Under the pieces are notes generated by a model. The model did not search any database. It was not told where the DNA came from and was given only the letters and a program-made list of their open reading frames with translations. From the NCBI RefSeq assembly GCF_020966775.1, contig NZ_JAJKFV010000029.1, forward strand, positions 1,667,001 through 1,731,000: DNA of 64,000 nucleotides, read 5' to 3'. Position 1 is the first letter of the stretch. Each line of letters opens with the position of its first letter. This document shows, piece after piece, positions 19,323 to 28,593 of the stretch. The stretch is from Rhodopirellula halodulae. Lineage in GTDB: Bacteria > Planctomycetota > Planctomycetia > Pirellulales > Pirellulaceae. A program made the translations under genes and the position numbers.

Positions 19323-21139
19323 GCCCCATGGCGATGGATGATTCAGGCGATCGGTTTTTGCAGCGAGTGCATCGTGCGGCGGATCGTGTGCTTGGGAACA
19401 GTCAGGCTGGACGCGAGATCGGCGAGTTGTGTCGCGACCATTCGGAAGCCCGCCAATCGATCATGACGGATCGTGCTTCCGATGCTTTGGTGGTGGCCGT
19501 GGTGGGAGCGACCGGGCAAGGCAAATCGTGGTTGGTTCGCCAAATGATTCGTGGTGGTCCGGTGGATGCCATTCGCAGTGGGAATTCGTTGGAAGAGGCA
19601 ACGGAGAAGCTGACCTGGATCGGCCCCAAGCCTCCCGCCGATCTGGACGTTCGGCACGAACGATTCGTGGCTTGCGATTCTGGAAAGATGCGGTCGATTG
19701 GCTCACCTTATTTGCTGGTGGATGCACCGGGGGCAACCGATGATCGACGCGCGATCGCCAGTGTGGCGGAACGGGCGCTCGCGACAGCATCGGTGTTGAT
19801 CATGGTGATTCGCCGAGACCAATTGCGGAGCCAGCGAGTGACCGGTTTGGCGGCCGCTTCGGAAGGCACGGTGGTCATCCCCGTGGTGAACATGGCGGAT
19901 CGTGACGATGAGTCGTTGGATACCGATGTGGAGGCTTTGATTGCGCGATTGCGTCAGACGGCACCGCAAAGCCAGATCGCTCCCGCGGTGATCGTGAGTG
20001 ACTTCGAAATCGATCCACGTGGCGAAGACGAAATTGGAATCGAACTTGCCGAGACGCTGGGACGTCGAATCGAAGAGGCCGTTTGCGAGTCGGGAGGCGG
20101 GGATCAACGACGAAGCACACGCCTGTCTGCTTTGGACGCCCGATTCTCCGCCGCGGTGGCGTCGGTGTTGCAAACGGAACTGCCCGAATTGACCGGAGCA
20201 GTTGACCGATTGAACGCGGAGGCGACACGTTTGCCAACGGAAGTGGCGGGAACTTTGTTGGGTGGTGCAACGCCGCTGAGAGCGGCGATCCGAAGTCGAC
20301 TTCGGCTGTTCTTGTTAGCCGATACCGCTGCGATTTGGTTTCCTTATCGCACCATTCTGTCGTTGCTTAATCTGACGCATGGTGCCTGGGATCGTGTCCT
20401 GTTGTCGTTGTCCGGGAGCTTGCCGTCGTTGATCGGCGCGGTCTACGCCGGAGCACGCAATGTCAGCGATCAGCGCAACGCGGACATGGATTTACGAAAC
20501 GGACTGCGTCAAAGAACAGCGGCTTCCGTGGCGGAGCGATTGGAACCGATGGCTCGGCGATTCCGCGCTGAGTTGAACAAGTTTCGGCACGGATCGATTG
20601 AGATTGCACCCGACGTTTCTCAGGATGTGCCTGTGGCGTCGCTGTCGGGAATTGAATCGTTGCAAGAAGCTTCGCAAAACTCATTCGATCGGGCGATTGA
20701 ACGTGGTGCTCCGTCGGTGTGGTTCGCCAACATGGTGGGGGTGCTGGGAACGCTGCTGTTTTGGCTATTGATGACGGGGCCTTTGGTGGCTCTGTATCGC
20801 GGTTACTTTGATGCCAGCTATTCCACCATGCGAGATGTCTTGGCGGTTGAAGGCGTGGCGGGCGACCTGGAAAAATTCCCTCGTCCGGATGCATCCATGT
20901 TGTTCACGAGTTTGATGTTGTCGTTGTTACCGACCGCGATTTTTTCGATGTTGGTTTTGTCATGGGTGCAAGCCAAACGGCGAGTGGACGGAATCGAGTT
21001 GACTCTCAGAAGTGAACACGACCAGTTGGTGGAAGGTTTGCAAAAAAAGGGTGTGTTGCGGTTGGCTTGGAGCGACCCGTTGCTGGCTGATGCTGAGTTT
21101 CTGTTGTCCGTGGGGCGATCCGGAAGAGAGAGACGATGA
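19319..21139 (+). CDS. Second membrane-anchored P-loop GTPase of the operon
   Basis: A 606-residue protein. G1 is GATGQGKS at 63-70, G3 is LLVDAPGATDDRR near 131-143 and G4 is the degenerate VVNMADRD near 187-194. Three hydrophobic regions follow the G domain: about 325-385, about 467-500 (VGVLGTLLFWLLMTGPLVAL) and about 525-555 (LMLSLLPTAIFSMLVLSW). Dynamin-like GTPases in bacteria are often encoded in tandem pairs, as here, but the family was not recognised. It overlaps its upstream and downstream neighbours by 4 bases each, so translation of all four genes is probably coupled. Confidence 0.75.
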   Translation: MSPMAMDDSGDRFLQRVHRAADRVLGNSQAGREIGELCRDHSEARQSIMTDRASDALVVAVVGATGQGKSWLVRQMIRGGPVDAIRSGNSLEEATEKLTWIGPKPPADLDVRHERFVACDSGKMRSIGSPYLLVDAPGATDDRRAIASVAERALATASVLIMVIRRDQLRSQRVTGLAAASEGTVVIPVVNMADRDDESLDTDVEALIARLRQTAPQSQIAPAVIVSDFEIDPRGEDEIGIELAETLGRRIEEAVCESGGGDQRRSTRLSALDARFSAAVASVLQTELPELTGAVDRLNAEATRLPTEVAGTLLGGATPLRAAIRSRLRLFLLADTAAIWFPYRTILSLLNLTHGAWDRVLLSLSGSLPSLIGAVYAGARNVSDQRNADMDLRNGLRQRTAASVAERLEPMARRFRAELNKFRHGSIEIAPDVSQDVPVASLSGIESLQEASQNSFDRAIERGAPSVWFANMVGVLGTLLFWLLMTGPLVALYRGYFDASYSTMRDVLAVEGVAGDLEKFPRPDASMLFTSLMLSLLPTAIFSMLVLSWVQAKRRVDGIELTLRSEHDQLVEGLQKKGVLRLAWSDPLLADAEFLLSVGRSGRERR

Positions 21140-21984
21140 TGCTGGCGATTGAAATCAGTGAGCTGGGCTCGCATTGGGAGCCGATCGGGCATCACCAATT
21201 GCTGTCATTGGCACAGGCGGAAACTCCCGCCGGTGAACCGGATTCGTTATGGTCGATCGTAACGAGCGGCGGCGCGCCGGGGCTCGCGATTTTGTTCGTG
21301 CTGGTTGCCTTCAGTGTCACGGCCGTTTACTTGGTCGTGGATCAGTCGCTTGCTTTGCGCCGAAAGGATGTTGTTCCTGAGAAACTCAGTGAGGGCGTTG
21401 CGGCGGCTCTGAATTCTTCACGTTTGTCGGAAGCGGAAATGCTGTTGCGGCAACACCCCAGTGTCTTGGCCGGAGTGGTTGCGGTCGGACTGAACCATCG
21501 CGAGTACGGTTGGCCGGAGGTGGAGAAATCTGTCGAGGACGCGCTAGTCGATCAGTCGGCTCGCATGCTGCGGCGTATCGATTATTTGTCGATGATCGCG
21601 AATTTGGCTCCGATGGTTGGGTTGCTTGGCACCGTGACCGGGATGATTTTCGCGTTTCGTCAGGTGGCGGCTTCGCAGGGAGCGGCCGGAGCGGGGGACT
21701 TGGCCGAGGGCATTTACCAAGCCTTGGTGACGACCGTCGGTGGTTTGCTGGTCGCCATCCCGGCACTTGCCGCGTCAGGGGTGCTTCGCAATCGAGTGGA
21801 TGCGTTGCTATCCGAAGTCACGTTGCAGGCGGACCGAGCTTTGGCCCCGCTTCGGCGTCGAGCAGCGGCCAGTTCGCGAATGGTCAGTGCTTCCACGCCG
21901 GGAGGCGGGCGAATTGTGGCCGTGCCGCCCGCTCAAATGCCTAGTCGTAAGTCTGCTCCACCAGAACAGGATGGGAATCGATGA
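21136..21984 (+). CDS. MotA/TolQ/ExbB-family proton-channel-like subunit
   Basis: A 282-residue inner-membrane protein. Transmembrane segments lie at about 47-68 (LAILFVLVAFSVTAVYLVV), 150-178 and 195-218. The conserved core IANLAPMVGLLGTVTGMI and GIYQALVTTVGGLLVAIPALA contains the Pro, Gly and Thr residues typical of ExbB/TolQ/MotA. Such subunits surround an ExbD/TolR/MotB-type partner to use the proton gradient. No ExbD-like gene is next to it; instead two GTPases precede it and an exported protein follows. It may therefore serve an unusual energised envelope machine or use a distant ExbD. Confidence 0.88.
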   Translation: MMLAIEISELGSHWEPIGHHQLLSLAQAETPAGEPDSLWSIVTSGGAPGLAILFVLVAFSVTAVYLVVDQSLALRRKDVVPEKLSEGVAAALNSSRLSEAEMLLRQHPSVLAGVVAVGLNHREYGWPEVEKSVEDALVDQSARMLRRIDYLSMIANLAPMVGLLGTVTGMIFAFRQVAASQGAAGAGDLAEGIYQALVTTVGGLLVAIPALAASGVLRNRVDALLSEVTLQADRALAPLRRRAAASSRMVSASTPGGGRIVAVPPAQMPSRKSAPPEQDGNR

Positions 21985-22622
21985 ACCGTTGGATGGAACC
22001 GTGTTTCGGCAGCTTGATCCTATGTGCTGCGTTCTGTTTCGCGAGTCTTGCGTCAGCTACTCCGCCGCCGAATCAAAATGCGGCGTCGGCCAAGAAAGAC
22101 GATCACGCGAACGGCGTTGAGGAGTCGGTTCAGAACGAAGTTGCGAAGGAATTGCCAAAAGCCAAACTGCCAGTGATCGAAAAAGGAGACGCGTCCGCCA
22201 GGATCAAGAGTGCTCTTGATGGATCTGAGGTCTCGCCAACCGGCGATGGCATGTTGGATGACGTGTTGGATGTGATCCGAAAACGCGGCAGCGTGTTGGA
22301 TGGATCGGTGCTAGACAGCGAACTGCCGTCTGTTCTTCCTGCGACGGGCAAAGGTGAGAGCAAGGAACAAGAGGATTCGGAGTCAGACGCGGACCAAGCC
22401 AGAGCATCCTCGGAGTTGTTCGAATTGGCCGAACAATTGCTGCGAACCGCACGAAGACTAGAGAAGGTTGGCATGTCGGCGGCTCTCAAACGCCAGTCCC
22501 AGGGACCAAGAGGTGCACACGCTGTCCCATCGGAACTGATGTCGATCGACCAAATGGTTTATCAGATGCGGCTGCGTGCGGTTGAGCTGATGCGCCGTGG
22601 TCTGAAAGTGTCCGTCGAGTAG
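21981..22622 (+). CDS. Exported protein of unknown function, last gene of the GTPase/ExbB operon
   Basis: A 213-residue protein with a signal peptide (hydrophobic SLILCAAFCFASLASA, cleavage near residue 27). The mature protein is hydrophilic, Lys/Glu/Asp/Ser-rich, with predicted helices near the C-terminus (SSELFELAEQLLRTARRLEKV, in part, and MVYQMRLRAVELMRRGLKV). No family was recognised. The 4-base overlap with the ExbB-like gene suggests that it acts with the channel on the periplasmic side, replacing or supplementing an ExbD/TolR-type protein, though it lacks the N-terminal anchor of those proteins. Confidence 0.7.
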   Translation: MNRWMEPCFGSLILCAAFCFASLASATPPPNQNAASAKKDDHANGVEESVQNEVAKELPKAKLPVIEKGDASARIKSALDGSEVSPTGDGMLDDVLDVIRKRGSVLDGSVLDSELPSVLPATGKGESKEQEDSESDADQARASSELFELAEQLLRTARRLEKVGMSAALKRQSQGPRGAHAVPSELMSIDQMVYQMRLRAVELMRRGLKVSVE

Positions 22623-22665
22623 AATAGCGGCCCCGCCTTCATCCCCACACCATTCTTCGGTCTCC

Positions 22666-25002
22666 ATGCTCTCTACCCTGCGAAATCAGCTCAGACGGCC
22701 GTTGGTGTTGGTCGGGCTCGGGGTGGTGCTGCTGATTTCAGGTGCCGTTGCAGCCGACTATTTCACCGGTTTGCCGAAGGACGCCGTCGCGACGTTTGTG
22801 GGACGGGAATCGTGTGTCGAGTGCCACAAGGACGAGTCGCATTCATTCGCTGGCTCGCACCACGATCTGGCGATGGACATCGCGACCGACGACACGGTCT
22901 TGGGCGACTTCAACGATGTGGTGTTCGAACACGACGGGCTGCAGAACCGACTGTTCCGAGACGGTGAGCGGTTCATGATTCACACCGAGGGGCCTGATGG
23001 AAAGATGCAGGACTTCGAAGTGAAGTACGTATTCGGCGTGGATCCGCTGCAGCAGTACATGGTCGAGTTTGATCGGGATCCGGATGCGAATGAAAACGAG
23101 ATCGGGCGGTTGCAAGTTCTGCGAATCAGTTGGGACACGCATCGAAAAGAATGGTTTTATCTGAGACCACCGGATGTGCCGGAGAAGCTAGAACCTGATG
23201 ATCCGCTGCACTGGACCGGAGTCGCGCAGCGTTGGCAAACCATGTGTGCGGATTGTCACTCGACCAATCTTAAAACGAACCACGATGTCAAAACGTTGAC
23301 TTATCACACAACGTTTTCCGAAATTGACGTCAGTTGTGAAGCATGCCATGGTCCCGCCAGCTTGCATGTTGAAATGGCGCGAGGAAATTCACTCTTTTGG
23401 GATCGCCACCACGGGTATGGATTGGCGAAGCTAAAAGGAAGCGATCCGACCGGGCAATTGGAAGCGTGTGCTCCTTGTCACAGCCGCCGTAGCGTTTTGG
23501 ATCCCGACTATCAGGCAGGCGATGCGTTTTGCAGTCACTTCAACTTGGAATTGTTGCGTGGCGATACGTATCACGACGATGGACAAATTAAAGACGAGGT
23601 GTATGTCTTTGGGTCGTTTGTGCAAAGCAAGATGTATCACAAGGGAATCCGTTGTACGGATTGCCATGATCCTCACTCGTTGGAACTGAAGCACCCGGGC
23701 AACGAGACTTGCACGTCTTGCCATCAGCACTCCGCGGGGAAATACGATGTGCCATCACACCACCATCATGCGGTGGGTTCCGAAGGGGCGAAGTGTGTGA
23801 ACTGCCATATGCCACACACGACGTACATGGATGTGGATCCGCGGCGTGATCACAGTCTGCGGGTTCCTCGGCCGGATTTATCTGTGTCGATCGGAACGCC
23901 GAACGCGTGCAGTGGTTGTCATGTGAAAGACCAATTGGAAAGCCTTCCAGCAGAGAAACGTGATTCTCTGACGCTGTATCAGGATTGGTTGTTGGCTGCT
24001 TCGCAGGGCGACGAAGAGGTTGCCGAGGCCATCGCGAAAACAGACCAATGGTGCAATGAAGCTTGCGATCGTTGGTACGGTGCGAATCGTCAAACGCCAG
24101 CGCACTACGGCGAGATTTTGTCCGGGTTACGGAGTGGCGACTCAAAAGCAATTTCGCGTGCTCTGCGGTACGTAACCCAGCCGCCCGAGATCGCACCAGT
24201 GCTCGCGAGAGCCACGGCCCTGGACGAATTGATGCGATCGGGGCGTGCCCGAGAGGCAATTTCCGCAGCCAAGACCGTTCTCAAAGACGCAAATGAGCAT
24301 CCGATTTTGCGATCGACCGCTGCACGAGTTTTGGGGAACACGAATCCGTCGGATGCGGTGAAGGTCTTGTTGCCTCTGCTGGATGATCCTTCGCGGTTGG
24401 TGCAGAGCGAAGCGATCAAAGCGTTGGTCTCCTCCGGTGGTTATCAAACGCTATCGGGGACGCGGAGAAAGAAGGCTGACTTGGCGATCGATGAGATCGA
24501 AAAGGAACTGATGGTGGCTTCGGACCGCGCTGGAGCTCACATGGCTTGGGCGTCATTGAGCGAGCAACGTGGGGACTTTGTTGAAGCCGCGAAGGCTTAT
24601 GAGAACGCCATGCGAGTCCAGCCCGAGATGTCTGGGCCTCGAACCAACTTTGCCGCCATGTTGGATCAACTGGTCAATGCCGCGTCTCAGTCAGGAGATG
24701 CCCGATCGGCGATCGTGAAGCTGTTTGGTGACACCGGAACGCTAACCGAGGTGGCGACGCGTGCCAGTGAGAAAGCCAAGAAGTTGCGTCGAGACGAATT
24801 ACCGCTGCTTGGACGCGACGCGAAGCTGGCCGCAGACAATGCCGAAGTGCAATACCGTTACGGGTTAGCGCTGTATTTATCCGGTGATTTGCCAGCTGCC
24901 GAAAAGCAACTACAACGTGCAGCTGAATTGGCTCCCGACGTGGAGATCTTTTCAACAGCACTTCAGTTGTTGAGAGATCGAATGAAATCGTCTGAGCTGT
25001 GA
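22666..25002 (+). CDS. Exported octahaem c-type cytochrome with HEAT/TPR C-terminus
   Basis: A 778-residue protein. An N-terminal signal or anchor (about 13-31, VLVGLGVVLLISGAVAA) is followed by eight CXXCH motifs: CVECH (Cys50), CADCH, CEACH, CAPCH, CTDCH, CTSCH, CVNCH and CSGCH, ending near residue 420. The arrangement resembles the cytochrome c554 family of multihaem electron carriers. The C-terminal half has HEAT-like repeats (about 560-620) and TPR-like repeats (about 620-770, for example FVEAAKAYENAMRVQPEM). It probably mediates periplasmic electron transfer within a complex. It starts 43 bases after the GTPase operon, so cotranscription is possible. A paralogue-like heptahaem protein lies at 52.9 kb. 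Confidence 0.88.
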   Translation: MLSTLRNQLRRPLVLVGLGVVLLISGAVAADYFTGLPKDAVATFVGRESCVECHKDESHSFAGSHHDLAMDIATDDTVLGDFNDVVFEHDGLQNRLFRDGERFMIHTEGPDGKMQDFEVKYVFGVDPLQQYMVEFDRDPDANENEIGRLQVLRISWDTHRKEWFYLRPPDVPEKLEPDDPLHWTGVAQRWQTMCADCHSTNLKTNHDVKTLTYHTTFSEIDVSCEACHGPASLHVEMARGNSLFWDRHHGYGLAKLKGSDPTGQLEACAPCHSRRSVLDPDYQAGDAFCSHFNLELLRGDTYHDDGQIKDEVYVFGSFVQSKMYHKGIRCTDCHDPHSLELKHPGNETCTSCHQHSAGKYDVPSHHHHAVGSEGAKCVNCHMPHTTYMDVDPRRDHSLRVPRPDLSVSIGTPNACSGCHVKDQLESLPAEKRDSLTLYQDWLLAASQGDEEVAEAIAKTDQWCNEACDRWYGANRQTPAHYGEILSGLRSGDSKAISRALRYVTQPPEIAPVLARATALDELMRSGRAREAISAAKTVLKDANEHPILRSTAARVLGNTNPSDAVKVLLPLLDDPSRLVQSEAIKALVSSGGYQTLSGTRRKKADLAIDEIEKELMVASDRAGAHMAWASLSEQRGDFVEAAKAYENAMRVQPEMSGPRTNFAAMLDQLVNAASQSGDARSAIVKLFGDTGTLTEVATRASEKAKKLRRDELPLLGRDAKLAADNAEVQYRYGLALYLSGDLPAAEKQLQRAAELAPDVEIFSTALQLLRDRMKSSEL

Positions 25003-25050
25003 CTTCTCACGACTTCTCTTCTGAATTGATTCAAAACACGGAACAGCAGC

Positions 25051-26121
25051 ATGCTTCACGCAATCATCATGGCTGGCGGTAGTGGCACTCGATTTTGGCC
25101 GGCTTCTCGCAAGGCGAAGCCAAAACAACTGTTGTCGTTGGCGGGTGACCGCACCATGATTCAGGCAACCCGTGATCGGTTGAATGCGGTGATCCCTGCG
25201 GAACGCACGCACGTGTTGACGTCGGTCGCTTTGGTCGATCCGATTGCGGAGCAGCTTCCTGAGTTGCGACCTGAGACGATCGTGGGGGAACCCTGTCGGC
25301 GAGACACCGCTCCTTGCGTGGGACTGGCTGCGGCTCTGGTCGCTCACGAAGACCCCGACGCGGTCATGCTGGTCTGTCCCTCCGATCATGTGATCCTGGA
25401 GCATGAAAAATTTGCCGAAGGCGTTCAGCGAGGTGAAGCCATTTTGAAGGAGCATCCAGGAGCAATCGTGACGTTCGGGATCAAGCCTTCTTATCCCGCC
25501 GAATCGTTTGGCTACATCCAACGCGGTGAGCAACTCGAAGGGCACGAGGCCTACGAGGTCAAAACGTTCCGCGAAAAACCAGATGCGGAAACGGCCAAGA
25601 GGTACTTGGAAGAGGGGACGTTCTCCTGGAACAGCGGCATCTTCTTGTGGAAGGCTCAGACGATCCTGGATGCGTTGAAGCAACACGAGCCAGAAATGCA
25701 TGCTCATATCCAGGCCATCGCCGATGCGATTGGGACGCCGGAATACGACGCGGTGCTCCAAAAAGAATTCGCGGCAATCGAAGGCAAATCGATCGACTAT
25801 GCGGTGATGGAACGTCACTCGCCGGTGGTCGTGATCGAAGCACCATTCGATTGGGATGATGTCGGCAGTTGGCAAGCCGTGTCGAGATTGCATCCTGCGG
25901 ACGAGGCAGGCAATGCGGTCGTCGGGACGCACGTGGGCGTTGATTCAACCGGTTGCATCGTGCACGGCGAACCGGGCCACACGATCGCGACCATCGATGT
26001 TCATGATTTGATCGTCGTTCAGACGCCCGATGCGACGTTGGTGGCCCCAAAATCGTCTGAGGAACGGGTTCGGGAAATTGTCGCGGCGCTTCAGGCCAGC
26101 GGAGCCGAAGACCGAATCTGA
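25051..26121 (+). CDS. manC: Mannose-1-phosphate guanylyltransferase
   Basis: A 356-residue nucleotidyltransferase that makes GDP-mannose for polysaccharides and glycoconjugates. The signature MAGGSGTRFWPASRKAKPKQ is at the N-terminus, followed by CPSDHVI, FGIKPSYPAESFGYI, FREKPDAETA, WNSGIFLWKA and FDWDDVGSW, all typical of the family. It is the short form without the C-terminal phosphomannose isomerase domain of some ManC proteins. It starts 48 bases after the octahaem cytochrome gene. Its pathway partners are galE and the polysaccharide genes elsewhere in the window rather than its neighbours. Confidence 0.94.
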   Translation: MLHAIIMAGGSGTRFWPASRKAKPKQLLSLAGDRTMIQATRDRLNAVIPAERTHVLTSVALVDPIAEQLPELRPETIVGEPCRRDTAPCVGLAAALVAHEDPDAVMLVCPSDHVILEHEKFAEGVQRGEAILKEHPGAIVTFGIKPSYPAESFGYIQRGEQLEGHEAYEVKTFREKPDAETAKRYLEEGTFSWNSGIFLWKAQTILDALKQHEPEMHAHIQAIADAIGTPEYDAVLQKEFAAIEGKSIDYAVMERHSPVVVIEAPFDWDDVGSWQAVSRLHPADEAGNAVVGTHVGVDSTGCIVHGEPGHTIATIDVHDLIVVQTPDATLVAPKSSEERVREIVAALQASGAEDRI

Positions 26122-26378
26122 GGTTTTTGAACGACGACATGTAGCAACCGGCGATTGAGCGGAAGGGAGATTCAGTTGCTGCACCGCGTCCGGATCGTCC
26201 GAGGTCGGGCTCGTTCGATGGAAAGGGCGAATTCGTGGTTTAAAACGATTGATCTTGCTTTGGGCGGTGGTTTCTGGCTATCGGTCGGTGTGATGTGCTG
26301 TTTTTCAGCGCATCGCCGTTCTCGCGGATTGGTCTGCGGGCGGCACCTTCCGGTTTCCCGCGTCATTGCAGTGTTTTG

Positions 26379-28439
26379 ATGTCCCAACGCACCGCCTCCC
26401 GAATCAGTTGCCAATTGCCACGGTCACTTGGATCGCTATCGATCTTCGTTGCCACCATGGTCAGTTTGACGCTTGAGGGGCTCCCCGTCTCCGGCCAGGA
26501 ATCTGGTGGAGCGGTGAGTCAACCGTATCTAGTGTTTGTCTCGGACGAAGCTGTTCACCTGCGCTGTGGACCTTCCGGCGAATATTACAAGACCGATCCC
26601 GTGCGTCACGGGCAGGAGTTGGAGGTCTACGTCGAAACAGCGGACGGTTGGTTGGGAGTCCGTCCCGTCGATCAGAGCTTTTGCTGGATTGCGGCCGACG
26701 CGGTGAAACTCAACGCCGATGCAGCGAAATCCAATCAGTCATCCAAAGACGTTTTGGGAAAAGCGTCGGTGACCGAAGACAAAACGGTGGCTTGGATTGG
26801 AACCAACCTCGGGCGAGCCCGCCGCTATCGCTGGCAAGTGCAGTTGGCGGAAGGCGAAGAAGTCACGATCGTTGGCAGTAGCGAACGCGAAGGGCCAGAC
26901 GGGCCTCAATTGTGGTACCGGATCGTTCCGCCGTCCGGTGAATTTCGTTGGATCCATCGTGACCAAACCGTCTCGACCGCCGAGCAATTGGTGGCCAGCC
27001 TGAAGAAGCCCGAACCCGCATCGCACATGTTTTTACCTGATGCCGATTTGCGGCCCACGCCGGCACGCGAGGTCGCATCCGCCAACGCTGAACCCAAATC
27101 GGCAGACAGTGGCCAGCAACCACGAGTCGTGATGTCCCAATTCGAAGCGGATGTTGCTGACGAGAATTGGGACCTGGATACCGATTCACATCGTCACGAA
27201 GAGAAGTCGCATCCACGTCGCGAATTGGCTGACCGCGTTGCTCAGCTTCGTGGTGAAGAGGAGCAATTGCATCCCGGGCGTAAGATCGAATCCCACGATG
27301 ACCATCGTCCTCGTAGTCTTTCAGACCGAATCGCTCGCGGATTGGAATCCTTGATAGGCGGAGCAAAGGATACGGAGGACTTGGAGCCAATCACCAGTTC
27401 CAGTCGGCGTGTTCCTGACTTGGTACCGATCGACGATTACCAAATCGCGCAGGCTCGGCCGTTCAATGTCGCACCGACCGCAGCGGGAGCATCCGAGCTT
27501 CCGGCTTCGACGGCTATGGCAGCGACCGCCACACCGATGAACCACCCGGCAGCGGCCAGTTCATCCATGGCTGACTCGATTGTCGGAAGTGGTGTCGCTC
27601 CCACGGCGGTTCCATCCACCGCCATGACCGCTGCATCCAACCCGGTCTCCATGCCGCGAGAATCGATCATGACGATCACGTCACGTCCGCGCATGGTGGA
27701 CGGCGGTCCGATTGCATCTGTCGGTGCAGTTCCAGGCGTATCGCCTCAGCCGTCTATCGCTCAGGTCTCCGCGAATTTCGCGATGACACCTGCTAAGAAA
27801 CGCGTTATTTCCTCCTCGCAGATGGAGCAGGTTCAACGCGAGGTTGCCAGTGCCGACGCGACAACATTGCCGGTGCTGTTCTCACGTTTGATGGCACGTG
27901 GAGCTTCAGCACCAGAAGTGAGTTTGGTTGGCGAAGCTGCTGAGCGTTTGCAGATGCACGCCTTGGCAACCCGATGCCGCGAATATCAAGTGGTGGCACA
28001 ACGTCGCGATGGAGAGACCGTTGTTCAGACAACCACTTTGCCAACGCCATCGGTGATGGCTTCCCCGATTCAACAGCCCGTTGCGGGCACCGCGGTGGCG
28101 ATCCCCAGCGTGGCTCCTGCGGTGGATGCGATCGCTCCGGCCGCTCATGCTGTCGTTCAAATGCCGGCCGCTGGATTGCCCGCCGCTGAATCGCCCACTG
28201 TCCAATTACCCGTCCACGAGGGAACTCTGGTCGAGGTTTACTCGGCAGATCCCACGCGGCCTCCTTACGCGATCACTGATCGGGGCGGACGCACTTTGGC
28301 TTACGTGACACCGGCTCCGGGCGTCGACGTTCACTCGCACCTCGGGACACGAATCCGAGTGACCGGAGAGAGTGGCTATCTGAAAGGCGTCGAGACGCCT
28401 CACGTGATGGCGACATCGGCGACTCGAATCGCACGCTGA
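26379..28439 (+). CDS. Exported SH3-like repeat protein
   Basis: A 686-residue protein when begun at the ATG at 26379 (MSQRTASRIS); the frame is open to 26295, but the later start gives a cleaner signal sequence (hydrophobic LGSLSIFVATMVSLTLEG). Two bacterial SH3-like segments follow: one with LVFVSDEAVHLRCGPSGEYY and WLGVRPVDQSFCWI, the next with AWIGTNLGRARRYRWQVQL and WYRIVPPSGEFRWI. The middle is Ala/Pro/Ser-rich low complexity. The C-terminus has a third beta-rich module (VEVYSADPTRPPYAITD, GTRIRVTGESGYLKGVE). It is probably an envelope protein that binds peptidoglycan-like or other surface ligands. No enzyme domain is seen. Confidence 0.72.
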   Translation: MSQRTASRISCQLPRSLGSLSIFVATMVSLTLEGLPVSGQESGGAVSQPYLVFVSDEAVHLRCGPSGEYYKTDPVRHGQELEVYVETADGWLGVRPVDQSFCWIAADAVKLNADAAKSNQSSKDVLGKASVTEDKTVAWIGTNLGRARRYRWQVQLAEGEEVTIVGSSEREGPDGPQLWYRIVPPSGEFRWIHRDQTVSTAEQLVASLKKPEPASHMFLPDADLRPTPAREVASANAEPKSADSGQQPRVVMSQFEADVADENWDLDTDSHRHEEKSHPRRELADRVAQLRGEEEQLHPGRKIESHDDHRPRSLSDRIARGLESLIGGAKDTEDLEPITSSSRRVPDLVPIDDYQIAQARPFNVAPTAAGASELPASTAMAATATPMNHPAAASSSMADSIVGSGVAPTAVPSTAMTAASNPVSMPRESIMTITSRPRMVDGGPIASVGAVPGVSPQPSIAQVSANFAMTPAKKRVISSSQMEQVQREVASADATTLPVLFSRLMARGASAPEVSLVGEAAERLQMHALATRCREYQVVAQRRDGETVVQTTTLPTPSVMASPIQQPVAGTAVAIPSVAPAVDAIAPAAHAVVQMPAAGLPAAESPTVQLPVHEGTLVEVYSADPTRPPYAITDRGGRTLAYVTPAPGVDVHSHLGTRIRVTGESGYLKGVETPHVMATSATRIAR

Positions 28440-28491
28440 TTGATTCGGCAGAACGCTGATGACGAACGCAGGCCGCGATCGAGTTTGAAAC

Positions 28492-28526
28492 AAAAAAACG
28501 TCATCCGAGCGATGCCCGGATGACGT
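28492..28526 (-). terminator. Rho-independent terminator of serA
   Basis: ACGTCATCCG (28498-28507) pairs perfectly with CGGATGACGT (28517-28526) over a 9-base loop. On the minus strand it is followed by a run of seven T (A7 at 28492-28498 on the plus strand). It lies 68 bases beyond the serA stop. Confidence 0.85.
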
Positions 28527-28593
28527 CGTGAAGCGAGGGCCGCTTTCTATCGAGTGAGTCTTGCTCTAAGCGGGGCTTTCTATGAGCTGGGCT

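Noticed and set aside
26155-26379. A 74-codon frame before the SH3-repeat gene
   Set aside because: No recognisable domain, ends exactly at the chosen start of the real gene and lacks a clear ribosome-binding site.
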